From positions 174,725,565-174,789,564 of the forward strand of contig NC_133650.1 of NCBI RefSeq assembly GCF_009905375.1: 64,000 nt of DNA. Direction: 5' to 3'. Shown here in pieces: positions 18,805 through 30,368 of this stretch. The notes beneath the pieces are model-generated. The model saw only the letters and a list, made by a program, of their open reading frames with translations. It ran no database searches and was not told the origin of the DNA. This DNA is from Apium graveolens (lineage: Eukaryota; Streptophyta; Magnoliopsida; Apiales; Apiaceae). A program made the translations under genes and the position numbers. How positions within the stretch are numbered: the stretch's first letter is position 1; the number at the start of each line of letters is the position of its first letter.

Positions 18805-21350
18805 TTGAAAAGAACAGAGAGATTTAGGTGTTACTATGTTTCTATTTCAGGATCACATCAGCCACATGCATCTCTTGCAAAGAATCTGGATAAAGGCAAG
18901 GCAATTCTGCCTTATTCTACACATTCTTCTGATGGCTTGTCTGACTCTGACAATGATAGTGATGATGACGATCCTGATACTGCTAAGCTTAAGTCTGCAA
19001 TTGATGCATCTAAGAAGTCAAATGTTGGTTCTTCTTCGCACTTCACTGAAAATCTTTCTTATTACAATCCTGATGCTGAATATTTCAGACAGACAGAATG
19101 GGATTATAAATGGAGACTTGCAAATACTTCTATCTCATCTGTTGTTGGCCTACAACACATTCATCGTGCTTATGATGAAATTCAAACTCCTGATCTGAAG
19201 TTGCATCTTAAGGCCACAACTACTTCTGTTAAAGGAATTCACTCTGAACTTGATGAAATGAAGAAGTCTCATGTTGATGTCAAGGAGAAAATTGATGGAT
19301 TTTTGCTTCACACACCTAACTCATCTGAAATCAAAAGTGTGAAAAATACCATCAAAGATGTTAAATCTCAAGACAGCATGGCCTCTAGACTTTACTCCTT
19401 GGAAGACAAGGTTTCTTCTTTAAGTGATAAACTGGATGCTCTGTATTCTCTTCCTTCAAATACTGATGTCAAAAAGGGGGAGAAGATAGCTGCTACAAAA
19501 TGTACACCAGATTCTATTCAGACAAAGGATAAAGATATTGATGATGATGGTGATAAGAATAATCCAGTTACAGATGTTCAAATTGCTTCTACTACTCCAT
19601 AACTTTAACATTCCAAGAAGAATGATTCTTCAGGACAAAGGAAGTCTACTGGTGCTTATAAAGCCAAGCACAAGACTATTGCTGGTGCTCCTGAGGATGA
19701 TGACATTATAATCTCAAATTTAGCAGAAGCTAAAGGGATGTTCTTTCCTTACTGACATAAGGAAACATGTGAAGAGATTTTCTTATACTACAAAGACAAG
19801 AAGTTTGAGCAAAAGAATGCTAGGAGTGCTCTTGGGTATATAATTGAAGAATTTCCTGATCTAACACCTGAAGAAGCAGTTATGCAACAAAAGGAGCTTT
19901 TGGCTCAAATTGAAGCTGAAGCTAAGACTTCGAAAGGAAGAGAAAGAAGAAGTTGTAGATCTGTAAGAGGAAGAGGAAGATGAAGAGGTGGAAGAACTTC
20001 TGAATCAAGGCAAGTGACTGCATTCAACTCTACTTTTATGAATTTTCTATCCATAGAAGGTTATGTTCCTGTACAAGGAAATGAAGAAGATAAAGAAGTT
20101 CAGAAGCCAGAAGAGTTGATTGTACCAAGGAAGAAAAGATCAGCCACTGATATTGATCAAGCTGATACAACAAATCCAAATGTAACTCCTGATGTAGACA
20201 CAAATCCTGAGATAAAAGAAGATCCTGATGCTGTGAACCTGATAATTGATTTTAACTCTGATGAAAATGTGATCAAAGCATTAAATGAGTCAGCTCTTTC
20301 TCTGGTAATCACTCCTCATATTTCAGAGGCTGATGAAAAAGAAAAGATTAATAGAAGGGAAGCTGATCAAGCATGCAAAGAATATTTGTAGAGAGTTTTA
20401 AAATCAAAGAGAGAGAGCTATGGCATAAAGCAGAAGGGAAGACTGATGAATTGTCTTCAAGCTATGTTCCTCTCGGTAAGAAGAATAGAAGATGGAAAGA
20501 CATCCATGTATTCAATTATTCTAAAGGGTTCAAGCATGTTGAATTTGTGTCAGCTGGGTTAAGAGATTCTATCTCAGAACAGGAAGATGTTGATAAGTCC
20601 ATCAAGAAGCCTTCTTGGGTGGTATACAATGAAAAACTGAAACTTATCAAATCTTGAACCAGAGGAGGCATTGCTCATTCCAGCATGGAGATCTTGGAAT
20701 CTGATCTTCTTGATACAGATACTCTGACAGAAAATCTTGGTTAAGGAATTTCTCCTTCACATCTTGAGAAAGTTGAAGCTGTGAAGATTGTTCATAGAAA
20801 GATAAATGATAATGATGTCAGATAAGAGATTCTGTACTTTTTCAGGGATGGTAAAGTAAAAAAGCTTTACATTGCAGCAACTCTTAATGAAGACTGTGAC
20901 AGAATTGAAATACATTCACTATCTTCTTAGAGTTGAGAACAAAGTCACCAGAAACTGGTCTTCTATGATACTTGAAATGATCAGAAGAAGAGTCATGACA
21001 AAAGATGATAAATACAATGGTGATCATGTTCCTAAGTACCAAACTTATACTGGTCAAGAAATGCAGATGAATAGAGAACTACAGTGCTACAAGTTTTTCT
21101 CAACAGTCCTCAGTTATCCTTCAGTCCTGATCATGAAGATGTCAGTTTAAGCTTCATGTTGATTGGTGATCTTGAGATAAGTAAAAGCTCAATTTCTAAG
21201 TTAAGATCAGCTATCTATCAACTTGGAGAAGACACTGAAAAGAAGAGAGAGTTGAAGAAAAAGCTTATTGAAGTCCTACGAGACAAGGAGGAAGAAAGGT
21301 TAAAGAACTTTCTTGGAACAACTATTGGTTATCTGAAGATACTGAAGTAA
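18805..21350 (+). pseudogene. Element C env-like ORF remnant (several frames)
   Basis: Pieces at 18805-19602, 20014-20391, 20373-20657, 20872-21150 and 21084-21350 are broken by stops and frameshifts. The first has an Asp-rich SDNDSDDDDPD tract followed by long helical, coiled-coil-like sequence (VKGIHSELDEMKKSH, LEDKVSSLSDKLDAL). It ends in a Lys/Asp-rich tail. It matches element J's 53137-53787 in order and style. Such third ORFs follow pol in SIRE-type elements and are called env-like, though their role is unproven. I see no clear transmembrane segment in these pieces. The 18689-18804 stretch shows nothing recognisable. Confidence 0.6.
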
Positions 21351-21441
21351 GCTTTACTCCTTGTACATTTTGTAGATTGGTTTTGGCATAATTGAGAATG
21401 GAATTTATGCTTCATTATATTAAGCATAAATTGGGTGAGAT

Positions 21442-21914
21442 TGTTACATATTGAATTCTCAATGATCAGAAGAAGCTCAGGATCCGGCTATTCGGATGTC
21501 ATCAGGATCTGATGTACCGTCAGGATTTGGTATGTCATCAGGATTTATATGAAATCAGTATTTGACGACAGTCAGCATTAGAGGATTTGTTTTGTTCATT
21601 ATAATGTAGAGCAGATATCTATTATGTCTGAGAGATAGGACTTTATCTGTTTAGTTTAATATATGTATCGGTTTCAGTTAGTTTTTGAATATGCATATGT
21701 TAGACTAATCTGTTGTAGATGTGTAGTATATAAACACAATTTAAGTCATCACTTAGTGTACGACACTCGAGGATCATTCGACCTAGCAGCTCTCAAGAAC
21801 ATCAGTATTTCTTGAGAGGATTTTGTAACATTTTTTATCAGATATATAAAAAGCTATTATATTTTATTACTTGTTCGAAACATTTATACAATTGTATCCA
21901 ACCCCCCTTAAACA
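21442..21914 (+). repeat. Element C 3' LTR
   Basis: It follows a weak polypurine tract (AAATTGGGTGAGAT, 21428-21441) and starts TGTTACATATTG, like the TGTTGGATATATTTG start of element J's LTR. The end near CCCCCCTTAAACA resembles J's CAACCCCCTTCTACA. The exact right boundary is uncertain. Confidence 0.55.
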
Positions 21915-22070
21915 ATTTTATCTTTACTGGGCAACACATTGTTGCATAAGTGCATAATCTGAACTTAACCTAAACCAATCTCTATGGGAACGGACTTGAC
22001 TTAAATCTTATACTACTTGTGATCACGTACACTTGCATGTATTTTTGCATGTGTTTTAGTGCGAACAAGT
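21915..22070 (+). repeat. Element D 5' LTR remnant
   Basis: GTTGCATAAGTGCATAATC and CAATCTCTATGGGAACGGAC match, in reverse complement, the LTR of element E near 28960-29010. Only the last ~150 bp of the LTR remain. Confidence 0.65.
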
Positions 22071-22073
22071 TTT

Positions 22074-22091
22074 TGGCATCGCTGCCGGGGA
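22074..22091 (+). promoter_or_regulatory. Element D primer binding site
   Basis: TGGCATCGCTGCCGGGGA resembles the Athila PBS TGGCGCCGTTGCCGGGGA, known to match tRNA-Asp, with two C-to-T type changes. Confidence 0.8.
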
Positions 22092-22309
22092 TCGTTGGTA
22101 AATTTAGTTTATGTGCTTAACATTAATGGTCGTTAAAGTTCATTGACTCGGATTCTTTATCTTACAAGGTTTATTTGTTTGTTTGTTTCAGGTACTCTAG
22201 AGAGTGTGTTTGTGAACATGTTCTCAATCTCGTAAGGAAACACTATCCGAGGTTGAAGAAGAGGAAAAAGAAGTTTTTGAAGATGTTGAAGAAGAAGTAA
22301 TCATTGTAA

Positions 22310-23480
22310 TGGGAGAACTAGTAGCAGCAACGAAAGCGTTGATGGATTATTCTCAACTAAAGATTAATGACATTCAATATAGCATTGTCAGGCCCGCTAT
22401 CGCAGCTAATACCTTTGTGATCAAGCCTGGAACAATTCAGATGGTGCATAATTCAGTCTAGTTTGGGGGTGCTCCAACGAAAGATCCCAATATTCACATT
22501 AGGGATTTCATCGAGATCTGTGACACTTTCAAGTTCAATAATATTTCTGAAGATGCTGTGAAACTGAGACTTTTCCCATTCTCTCTGAGGGATAAAGCTA
22601 AGAATTGGTTACACTCTCCACTACCAGGTTCTATTGCGACATGGGAGGATCTTTCTCAGAAATTCCTTACTAAATTCTTCCATATGGCAAAAACAACTGC
22701 AATCAGGAATGCTCTTATTCAGTTCGTGCAGCAATCAGGTGAATCTCCATGTGAAGCTTGGGAGTGCTATAAGGAGATGCTTAGGAAGTGTCCTCATCAC
22801 GGAATGCCTGATTAGAAGGTGATCAATTGCTTTTATAATGGTTTGGGAGCACAATTAAGACCTATGCTCGATGCAGCATCAGGTGGTGCCTTATGGGCTA
22901 AGAGCTATGGGGAAGCTTATGAGCTAATTGAGATGATGGCCATTAATGAATGTAATAATCCAACTCAGAGGCTACCACAAGGCAAGATAGCAGGAGTTCT
23001 GGAGGTGGATATAGCTACGTCTATCGCTGCTCAGCTAAAAGCGTTGACGATGAAGGTCGATTCTCTGACCAACTATGGTATTCATCAGATAACCAATATT
23101 TGTGAGCTTTGTGCAGGTTCGCTTGCGACAGAGCAATGTGCGATATCTAGTGAATCAGCTCAGTTTGTGAGAAACTTTCAGAGGTCGCAGCAACCTGTTC
23201 CTGCTACTTATCATCCTAACAACCGCAATCATCCAAACTTCAGTTGAACTAATAATCAGGGTGGTATGCAACAGCCTTACCAGTAGTTTGGAAACAAGCC
23301 ATTCAATCCTCCTAGTTTCCAATAATAGTATACACCAAGGCAATAATTTCAGCCACAGGGAATGCAACAGCAATCTCATGGAGGTGCCGGTCAATATTCT
23401 AATGAAAATTCTGAATTGGAGGAATTGAGGCTTATGTGTAAGAGCCAAGCGGTTTCAATCAAAAGTCTGGAGAATCAAAT
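22310..23480 (+). pseudogene. Element D gag (Athila type)
   Basis: An Athila-type gag core is readable: PTKDPNIHIRDFIEICDTF, LRLFPFSLRDKAKNWLHS, TWEDLSQKFLTKFF and INCFYNGLGAQLRPMLDAA. Stops occur near 22460 and 22813, and several more occur in 23245-23345. The longest open pieces are 22558-22815 and 22819-23247. No zinc knuckle is readable. Confidence 0.85.
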
Positions 23481-23488
23481 AGGGCAGA

Positions 23489-23890
23489 TTGCTAACCGTT
23501 GCTCTAACGGAAGATTGCAGTGCTGTGCTGCAACGGAAACTACCTCCTAAACTTAAAGATCCAGGAAGCTTCACGATACCATGCACCATTGGAAACTTAT
23601 CTTTTGATAAGTGCTTGTGTGACTTAGGAGCTAGCATCAATCTGATGCAATTTTCCATTTTCAAGAAACTTGGTTTTCCTGATCCAAAATCGGTAAACAT
23701 GTCCTTGCAACTGGCTGACCGTTCCATCACTTATCCGCGAGGAGTAGTAGAGGATGTCTTAGTTAAGGTGGACAAACTCATCTTCCCTGCTAATTTTGTC
23801 ATTCTAGACTTTGAAGAAGATAAGAAGATTCCCATTATCTTGGGAAGACTATTCTTAGCTACTGGCCGAACTCTGATCGATGTGTAAAAG
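23489..23890 (+). pseudogene. Element D aspartic protease region
   Basis: The open frame 23489-23887 shows PPKLKDPGSFTIPCTIGN, then CLCDLGASINLM, the Athila form of the active site (DLGAS), and later IPIILGRLFLATGRTLIDV. It ends with a stop where pol should continue. The N-terminal part lies in a shifted frame relative to the gag pieces. Confidence 0.82.
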
Positions 23891-25452
23891 GGTGACCTTA
23901 CTATGAGGGTTTAGGGCCAGGACGTGACATTCAATGTCTTCAATGCAATGAAATTCCCTACTGATGAATAGGAGTGTTTTAAAGTAGAGTTGTTCGACTC
24001 TATAGTGACTTCAGAGCTTGATCAATTGCTAAGGAATGACGCCTTAGAGAGAGCCTTAACAGGGGAATTTGATAGTGAAGATGAAGAAGGGGAGGAACAA
24101 CTGCAGTATTTGAATGCTTCTCCATGGAAAAGGAGATTGGATTTGCCATTTAAATCTCTTGAATTATCAGAGCTTAAAAATTCTCAGGAGCATCTCAAAC
24201 CATCTATTGAGGAAGCTCCCACACTTGAGCTTAAACCACTTCCTGATCACTTGATGTATGTTTTTTAGGCGATGCATCTACTTTACATGTTTTTATTACA
24301 TCTGACCTTTCAGGTAGTGACGAAGACAAGCTCTTGAGAATTCTGAGAGAGTTTAAATCATCAATTGGATGGACTATAGCAGATATCAAGGGAATCATCC
24401 CTTCTTATTACATGCATAAAATTCTACTTGAGGGAAGTAAACCAACCGTTGAACAACAAAGGAGGCTCAATCCTATCACAAAGGAGGTAGTGAAGAAATA
24501 AATTCTTAAATGGTTGGATGGATGGATACATGGATCATCTATCCTATTTATGATAGTTCATGGGGGAGCCCGGTGTAGTGGTGCACCTGCTACATTTCAG
24601 AGATGCATGATGGCCATATTCTCTGATATAATTGGCTCTAATGTGGAGCTGTTCATGGATGATTTTTCTGTGTTCGGGACTTCGTATGACGAGTGCTTGC
24701 ATAATCTTGGTTTGGTGCTGAAAAGATGTGTTAAGACCAATCTGGTGCTCAACTGGGAAAAATGTCACTTCATGGTGCAACAAGGTATCATTATTGGGCA
24801 CAATATATCTAGCAAGGGTCTTGAAGTGGATAAGGCCAAGTTGGGGGTTATTAAAAATCTTCCTCCACCAATCTCAGTTAAAGGAATCCGCAGTTTTCTT
24901 GGTCATGCGGGTTTTTATCGACGATTCCTCAAAGACTTCTCAAAAATCTCTAAACCCTTGTGCAATCTGTTAGAGAAGGATGTCCTTTTAAAATTCGATG
25001 AAGAATGTCTAGCTAATTTTGAGAGTTTGAAGAAGAGTTTGACTACAGCACCTGTTATTACTGCACCTAATTGGGATGAGCCCTTTGAGATAATGTGTGA
25101 TGCTAGTGATTTTACAGTTGGAGATGTTCTTGTACAGAGGAAGAAGAACATATTCTATGTGGTTTATTATGCTAGTAAAACCCTTAATGGTGCTCAGCTA
25201 AATTACACTACTACAGAGAATGAGCTTTTGGCAATTGTCTACGGTTTCGAGAAATTTCGATCATACTTACTTGGGACAAAAGTGACAGTTTTTATTGATC
25301 ATGCTGTTATTAGATACCTTGTCTCAAAGAAAGATTCAAAACCTTGCTTGATTCGATGGATTCTATTGCTTCAGGTATTCGATCTGGAAATCAAGGACAT
25401 AAAAGGTACAAAAAATCAGGTAGTGGATCATCTCTCACGACTGGAAGATTAA
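23891..25452 (+). pseudogene. Element D reverse transcriptase/RNase H with internal deletion
   Basis: 23990-24268 encodes the acidic pre-RT linker and 24280-24510 the start of RT. The sequence then jumps near 24580 to the [14 protein letters not shown] motif. Compared with Athila RTs, roughly 90-100 codons of fingers and palm are gone, including the segment with the first catalytic Asp. After the gap, 24514-25452 is clean: [10 protein letters not shown] (catalytic MDD box), [22 protein letters not shown] (RNase H Asp), [33 protein letters not shown] and HLSRLED. The protein cannot be functional. Confidence 0.85.
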
Positions 25453-25476
25453 GGCAAGGCTTCACAGGATAACACG

Positions 25477-26786
25477 TTGATCAATGAATCTTTTCCATAT
25501 GAGCAACTCTTTGGGGTGCAAGAAGAACCATGGTTTGCAGACATTGTGAACTATCTTGTGAGTAATATTATTCCCCCAGAACTCTCTTATGCTCAACGGA
25601 AGAAGTTTCTATATGAGGTGAAGTGGTATCGATGGGATGAGCCATTCTTGTTCAGACAGGGAGCAAATTATATTATCAGAAGATGCATTCCGTATAGTGA
25701 GACGAAGGGTATCTTGGAAGATTGTCACGCCACTGTGTATGATGGTCATTATGGTGGAGAGAAAACAGTTGCTCTTATTCTTTAAGCGGGATTTTTCTGG
25801 CCAACGTTATTTAAAGATGCTCATCAATTCGTGTTAAGATGTGATCGCTGCCAAAGAGTGGGAAATATGTCCAAGAGAGATGAGATGCCTCTCAATGTGC
25901 TTCTCGAAGTTGAGATTTTCGATGTTTGGGGAATCGACTTCATGGGGCCATTTGTCTCGTCATGCAATAATCAATATATTCTTTTGGCGGTGGATTATGT
26001 GTCTAAATGGGTTGAGGTTAAAGCTTTGCCAACCAATGATGCTAAGGTGGTGATCAATTTTCTTCATAAGCAGATATTCACCCGCTTCGGTACTCTAAGG
26101 GTTATAATCAGTGATGATGGATCATATTTCTGCAATCACAAGTTCACTACATTGATGGAAAGATATCATGTGAATCATCGTGTGGCCATAGCCTACCATC
26201 GTCAAACTAATGGGCAAGCTAAAGTGTCTAATCGAGAGATCAAATGAATCTAGAGAAGGTTGTGAGTTCTTCACGGAAGGATTGGTCATTAAAGCTCGAT
26301 GAAGCTGTTTGGGCCTATAGAACAAGATTCAAGCCTCCTCTAGAGATGTTACCGTTCCAGTTGGTGTATGGGAAGGCATGTCATTTGCCTGCGGAGTTAG
26401 AGCATAAAGCGTATTGGGCTTTGAAGAAACTGAATCTTGACATGGCATCTGCTGGAGAGAAGAGAATGCTTCAACTTAATGAACTCGATGAGTTCCGACT
26501 ACAGGCTTATGAAGACAATAAAGTATACATGGAAAAGGTCAAGAGATAGCATGATAAGAGGTTGGTGCGCAAGACATTTATGGCTGGTCAGCAAGTTCTA
26601 TTGTTCAACTCTTGTCTCCGACTTTTTCCAGGGAAGCTTAAGTCACGGTGGTCTGGTCCGTTCATTGTCAAAACTGTGTTTCCACCTGGAGTTGTGGAGA
26701 TTTTTGATAAGCATCCGGACCAAGCGTTTAAAGTAAATGGTCAGAGGTTGAAGCATTACTATGGTGATACGGCAACTGTGAGGTAG
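25477..26786 (+). pseudogene. Element D integrase
   Basis: Pieces 25477-25785, 25831-26247 and 26244-26786 are split by a TAA near 25783 and a frameshift near 26244. Visible are the zinc-binding region with HYGGEKT and [11 protein letters not shown], catalytic GIDFMGPF and ISDDGSYF, and an [18 protein letters not shown] stretch where the catalytic Glu (QAE in relatives) reads Lys. The C-terminal domain follows (VLLFNSCLRLFPGKLKSRWSGPF). So integrase is broken by a frameshift, a stop and a lost catalytic residue. Confidence 0.85.
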
Positions 26787-27221
26787 TGTGCGTCATTCTT
26801 GCGATAACTTGATTTCGAGGTTTCACATCAAGCCAGCGACGTAAACCAAGTGCTTCGTGGGGGGCAACCCATGCTTTGTTGTATAGTAACTTTGAAAAAA
26901 CAAGCAAAAAAAATCAAAAAATGAATTTTTTTTCCCAGAAGCACGGCGCGCCCGCGCCTGGAGCAGGGCGACCGTGCGACCTGGCTGGAAAAGAAAAAAG
27001 GGTGAAAAATAAATTAGTTAAAAATCAGCCCCCATTCCTTACCCGAAATTAAACCTAATTCTACCCTAATTCTACACCCTAAACACTTCTCAACCCTCAC
27101 CCATCTTTTACCTCATATTTATATACATCACATCTTCTTATATACATACATCTCCTATTCTCACAAAACCCTATTCTCTCTTACACAATACAAACACCCT
27201 AATCTCTATTCACTTGTTGTT
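26787..27221 (+). other. Element D pol to env-like spacer with GC-rich box
   Basis: Contains GCGTCGTGGGGGGCAACCCATG-like and GCACGGCGCGCCCGCGCC (near 26940) stretches. The latter GC block recurs in reverse orientation in element E's LTR near 30040-30105. A CT-rich leader (27050-27200) precedes the next ORF. Confidence 0.5.
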
Positions 27222-28434
27222 ATGGCACCCAAAAGAGTGAGAACCGCGGGTAGTAGTAGCACTAATACCTCATTTACCGAGGATTCGAGTGTGGGTGGCA
27301 CGACGAACAGATTCTCTTCTTCGGAGGCACATGCAGAGTTTACCCGGTTTATATCTAAACCAGTTGCGAAGGAGAGGGGTTTCTTACCCATGGCTAAGGA
27401 TGGGAAGCTTTTGGAGATGATTGTTGGGACGGGTTGGCAGACTTTCTGCGAGACACCCGTTGTAGTCCCATTGAGCATTGTGCGGAAATTTATGTGAATG
27501 CTAAGGCGGACAAAAATGGGTTTTCTGTAGTTCGTGGGTTGACTTTTGATTATACTCCTGATGCTATTCGTCAGGTTATCAATTAACCCGCGAGACTTCT
27601 TCTTGCTAGGATTGGGTGTAGAAGACTAGGGAGGATTTGGACCTGGATTATATTGTGGCTGAGTTGTGTGTTCCTAGCACAAAGTGGATGTACAAGGCAG
27701 GCACGAATGAGCCGCTTACTTTTCCTGCATTGTGTATGAACAGGTTTGCTAGGGCTTGGAACCTGTTTGTATGTGCCAATATTATGCCATCTTCGCATTC
27801 ACACAAGGTTATTGTGGATCGCGCTATTCTACTGTGGGGGATTTTGAATGAAGAATATGTGGATCTCGGCTATGTGATTCATTAGAGTATACTGCATTTT
27901 CTGCGAGGAGGGAATACAGGGGCGATTCCTCATGCCTCTATTGTTACGAGGTTATGCACTGCGGTGGGTGTTAGGTGGCCCGAGCATGAGCAGCTACAGA
28001 TGCCGAGTGCTCCCATTAATAGCTCGACGATTCAGCAGCTGAAGGAGTGGAATGGCGTTAAAGCCGATGAGAAGGGCTTGGGTTATACATATGATCATTT
28101 ACTGGGTAGCCAGCCAGCTGATCAGACTTATGCAGGAAGTTCTTCTCAGGCATGTCAGGCAGCTACTAGATCCTCTCGTGGAGCTGCTAGATCCTCTCGT
28201 GCTCAGCAGACAAGGGATAGTTCTGGAGTTGGAGATGCGCAGTACAAGCGATTGACTAGGTGCATGAATGCGATGCATGACATTCATAATCGTTTTGCTG
28301 CAGATTTGACACATGATTTGGGTAATGCTTTCCGGGCCACTAGTGTCGAGGTCGATTGGCCTGTATTTGGAGCTGATTCTATGTATCCGCCATTTGATAC
28401 TCCAACCGAGGAGGGTGATCCCACTGATGATTAG
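27222..28434 (+). pseudogene. Element D env-like ORF (plant transposon protein type)
   Basis: Starts MAPKRVRTAGSSSTN at 27222. The frame breaks near 27497, resumes at 27637, has a stop at 27883-27885 and runs on to 28434. Content such as VPSTKWMYKAGTN, LNEEYVDLGYVIH and VRWPEHEQLQM is of the kind labelled putative plant transposon protein in Athila elements. A Ser/Ala/Arg repeat (SSRGAARSSRAQQT) lies near 28150-28215. Function is unknown; the name env-like comes only from its position after pol. Confidence 0.7.
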
Positions 28435-28894
28435 GTATGCCTTGTATCCTTATTATTACCTTCAATGAGTACATTGAAAATTTTAAGTTTGGGGGTGATA
28501 ATGTAAGGATTAGTAGTGTGTGTTGTGTTCATATAGATTCATATTGCATGTTTAGTGTAGTTCATTCATATTTTTGCATGATTATTCATATAGTTGTTTG
28601 CATTTTTGTTTTGCATATTTGTTCGTGTTTGTATGTGAGTCCATTTAGTTGCATTTGCATGCATATAGCATGATCCCATAGAATGAGCTGTTTCTGATTG
28701 GTAGGTTGATGTTAATTTAAGTATAGTGATGTCTAATAGAGGGATTATTAAGTCCTAATGAATTGATTTGCATGCCCAGAAACAAAGTTTTTTAACAAGT
28801 CTTGTAGGTTGCTTTTGAACTAGATCGTGATCATACTTGTTTGTTATTGAAATTGAATCACTTGGTTATATTTAGAATTTGTGCTACTATTAGT
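28435..28894 (+). other. Element D 3' untranslated region, truncated
   Basis: Starts with a polypurine-like TTTTAAGTTTGGGGGTGATA (28480-28498), as seen after Athila env-like ORFs. It shows weak similarity to element E's 3' UTR and stops abruptly at the end of E's LTR. The small ORF 28437-28673 is not convincing. Confidence 0.5.
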
Positions 28895-30353
28895 CTCTAA
28901 GCACGCGCTAATAATTCACGCAAGTATATGCGATCACAAGTAATATAGAATTATTTCTAGTTCATTCCCATAGAGACTGGTTAGATTAACTTTGTGATTT
29001 ATGCACTTATGCAACAATGATATGGTTATTATTCAATGCTAAGATGAATAATAATTTGGGTTTTTATTATACTGCGATTAACTATTGAGAATTATACTAG
29101 AGAACATTAACTAAGAGATTAAAGAGAGTTGAATAATATATGACACACATATGGGATTCTAACTTCATTAAATACTTCATTCAATAGCCTTTTTGTTTTT
29201 AACCTTAGCATGTAATGGTGATGACACTAATCAGATAAAATAAAACTGATAAACGCCAACTTTTGTTGTATGAATACCATACTACCAGACATCCACAAAA
29301 GAGATAGAAGCTGAATAGACACCAATTATATTGAGACCCTATATATCTATAAAATTTGACAACATAACGGTTTAATGCACAAGTTATCTATTTTGATTAC
29401 ATAGGGCAAGTAAGATGGTTAAAATTACCTACGAATCATGCATAACAATAACACATGAACCTATGCTAGCATGGAAAGTTCTAAACCCATAAATTCACTT
29501 TCGCTTCATTAAAAATTAACACGCTATCTTATAAGTTCGCGACGGTCATAAGACGAATAAGCACAACCAAAACTAGGTTATCATACAATCACCACACACT
29601 AAGGCATCCAAACAAATTAACTAAATATATCCATAAATAAATCCGCTAGAACCCCACGATAACGATTAGCCCATAATCGGACTCATCATCAATGTGGGTT
29701 CCGATGAAAGCATGGTATAATAAACGTAGTCTTTATACTGAATAAATAATAAACCAAGTATGAAACAAGAGTATAGGTTCACGAATAAGAAAACTGGCAT
29801 CCAAAGTTACAACTTAGAACAAAGAATCACAAGTATAAACTAGATCTTCTTTTCCTTCGTTGAATTGTGATAAAACGGTCTTCTTACGCCTTCTCATTGT
29901 GCTCTGGTACATCTCCTTATGAAAAATGACCTTTATTTAGGTATATATAGAATCCCATGCGTAGTAGAAGTCCTCCAATCAAAATCCCATAAGAATCAGG
30001 ATTCTAGAATCCCGACCTGGCATGCCCGCAGGCTTGATCAGCGCGGGCGCGCTGTGCCTCTGTTCTTCGGGCACGGTCGCGTGCTATGACTGCGCGGGCG
30101 CGCCGACCTTCTGGAGAAAATTCTTTTTTCTTCTTTTCTTGCTACAATGAGTTGATCTGCACGAGCTTTATTCCTTGGACACCATCCTAACACCATATTA
30201 GCATCAAATTAATACTAATTCACCTGAATTCCAGATTAATGCCTGAAATGCAAAAACACTAGAAAACACATTAAAACACCAATAACTTGAGTACAAAAAC
30301 ACCAATTCAAAGCTTAATGGAGCGTTATAAAGTGTCATAAATGCCACTCAACA
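28895..30353 (-). repeat. Element E 3' LTR (~1.46 kb)
   Basis: On the minus strand it begins TGTTGAGTGGCATTTATGAC at 30353, right after a polypurine tract. Its end near 28895-28900 matches the tail of element D's 5' LTR. It includes GC-rich GGCGCGCCGACC and GCGCGGGCGCGC blocks near 30040-30105. The left boundary is good to a few bases; the terminal CA is not intact. Confidence 0.7.
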
Positions 30354-30368
30354 TACCCCCAAACTTGA
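30354..30368 (-). promoter_or_regulatory. Element E polypurine tract
   Basis: The minus strand reads TTCAAGTTTGGGGGTA directly before the LTR start TGTTGAG. Confidence 0.75.

Larger units (their letters stand above)
18689..21914 (+). mobile_element. Element C: SIRE/Maximus-like copia, 3' fragment
   Basis: It contains the 3' half of an env-like ORF in pieces, a polypurine tract and a 3' LTR. The ORF pieces resemble those of element J (the DVKKGEK/DAKKGEKV region). The left end is cut by element A. The right end against element D is unclear by a few bases. Confidence 0.7.
21915..28894 (+). mobile_element. Element D: Athila-like Ty3/gypsy, decayed
   Basis: In order: the tail of a 5' LTR, a PBS, broken gag, protease, RT (with a deletion), RNase H, integrase, an env-like ORF and part of the 3' untranslated region. 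The 3' LTR is missing because element E's sequence begins at about 28895. Many stops and frameshifts mark an old copy. Confidence 0.85.

Noticed and set aside
28437..28673. 78-aa Cys-rich ORF after the env-like ORF of element D
   Set aside because: It lies in the 3' UTR, its composition reflects TTTGCAT-type repeats and it has no partner in element E.
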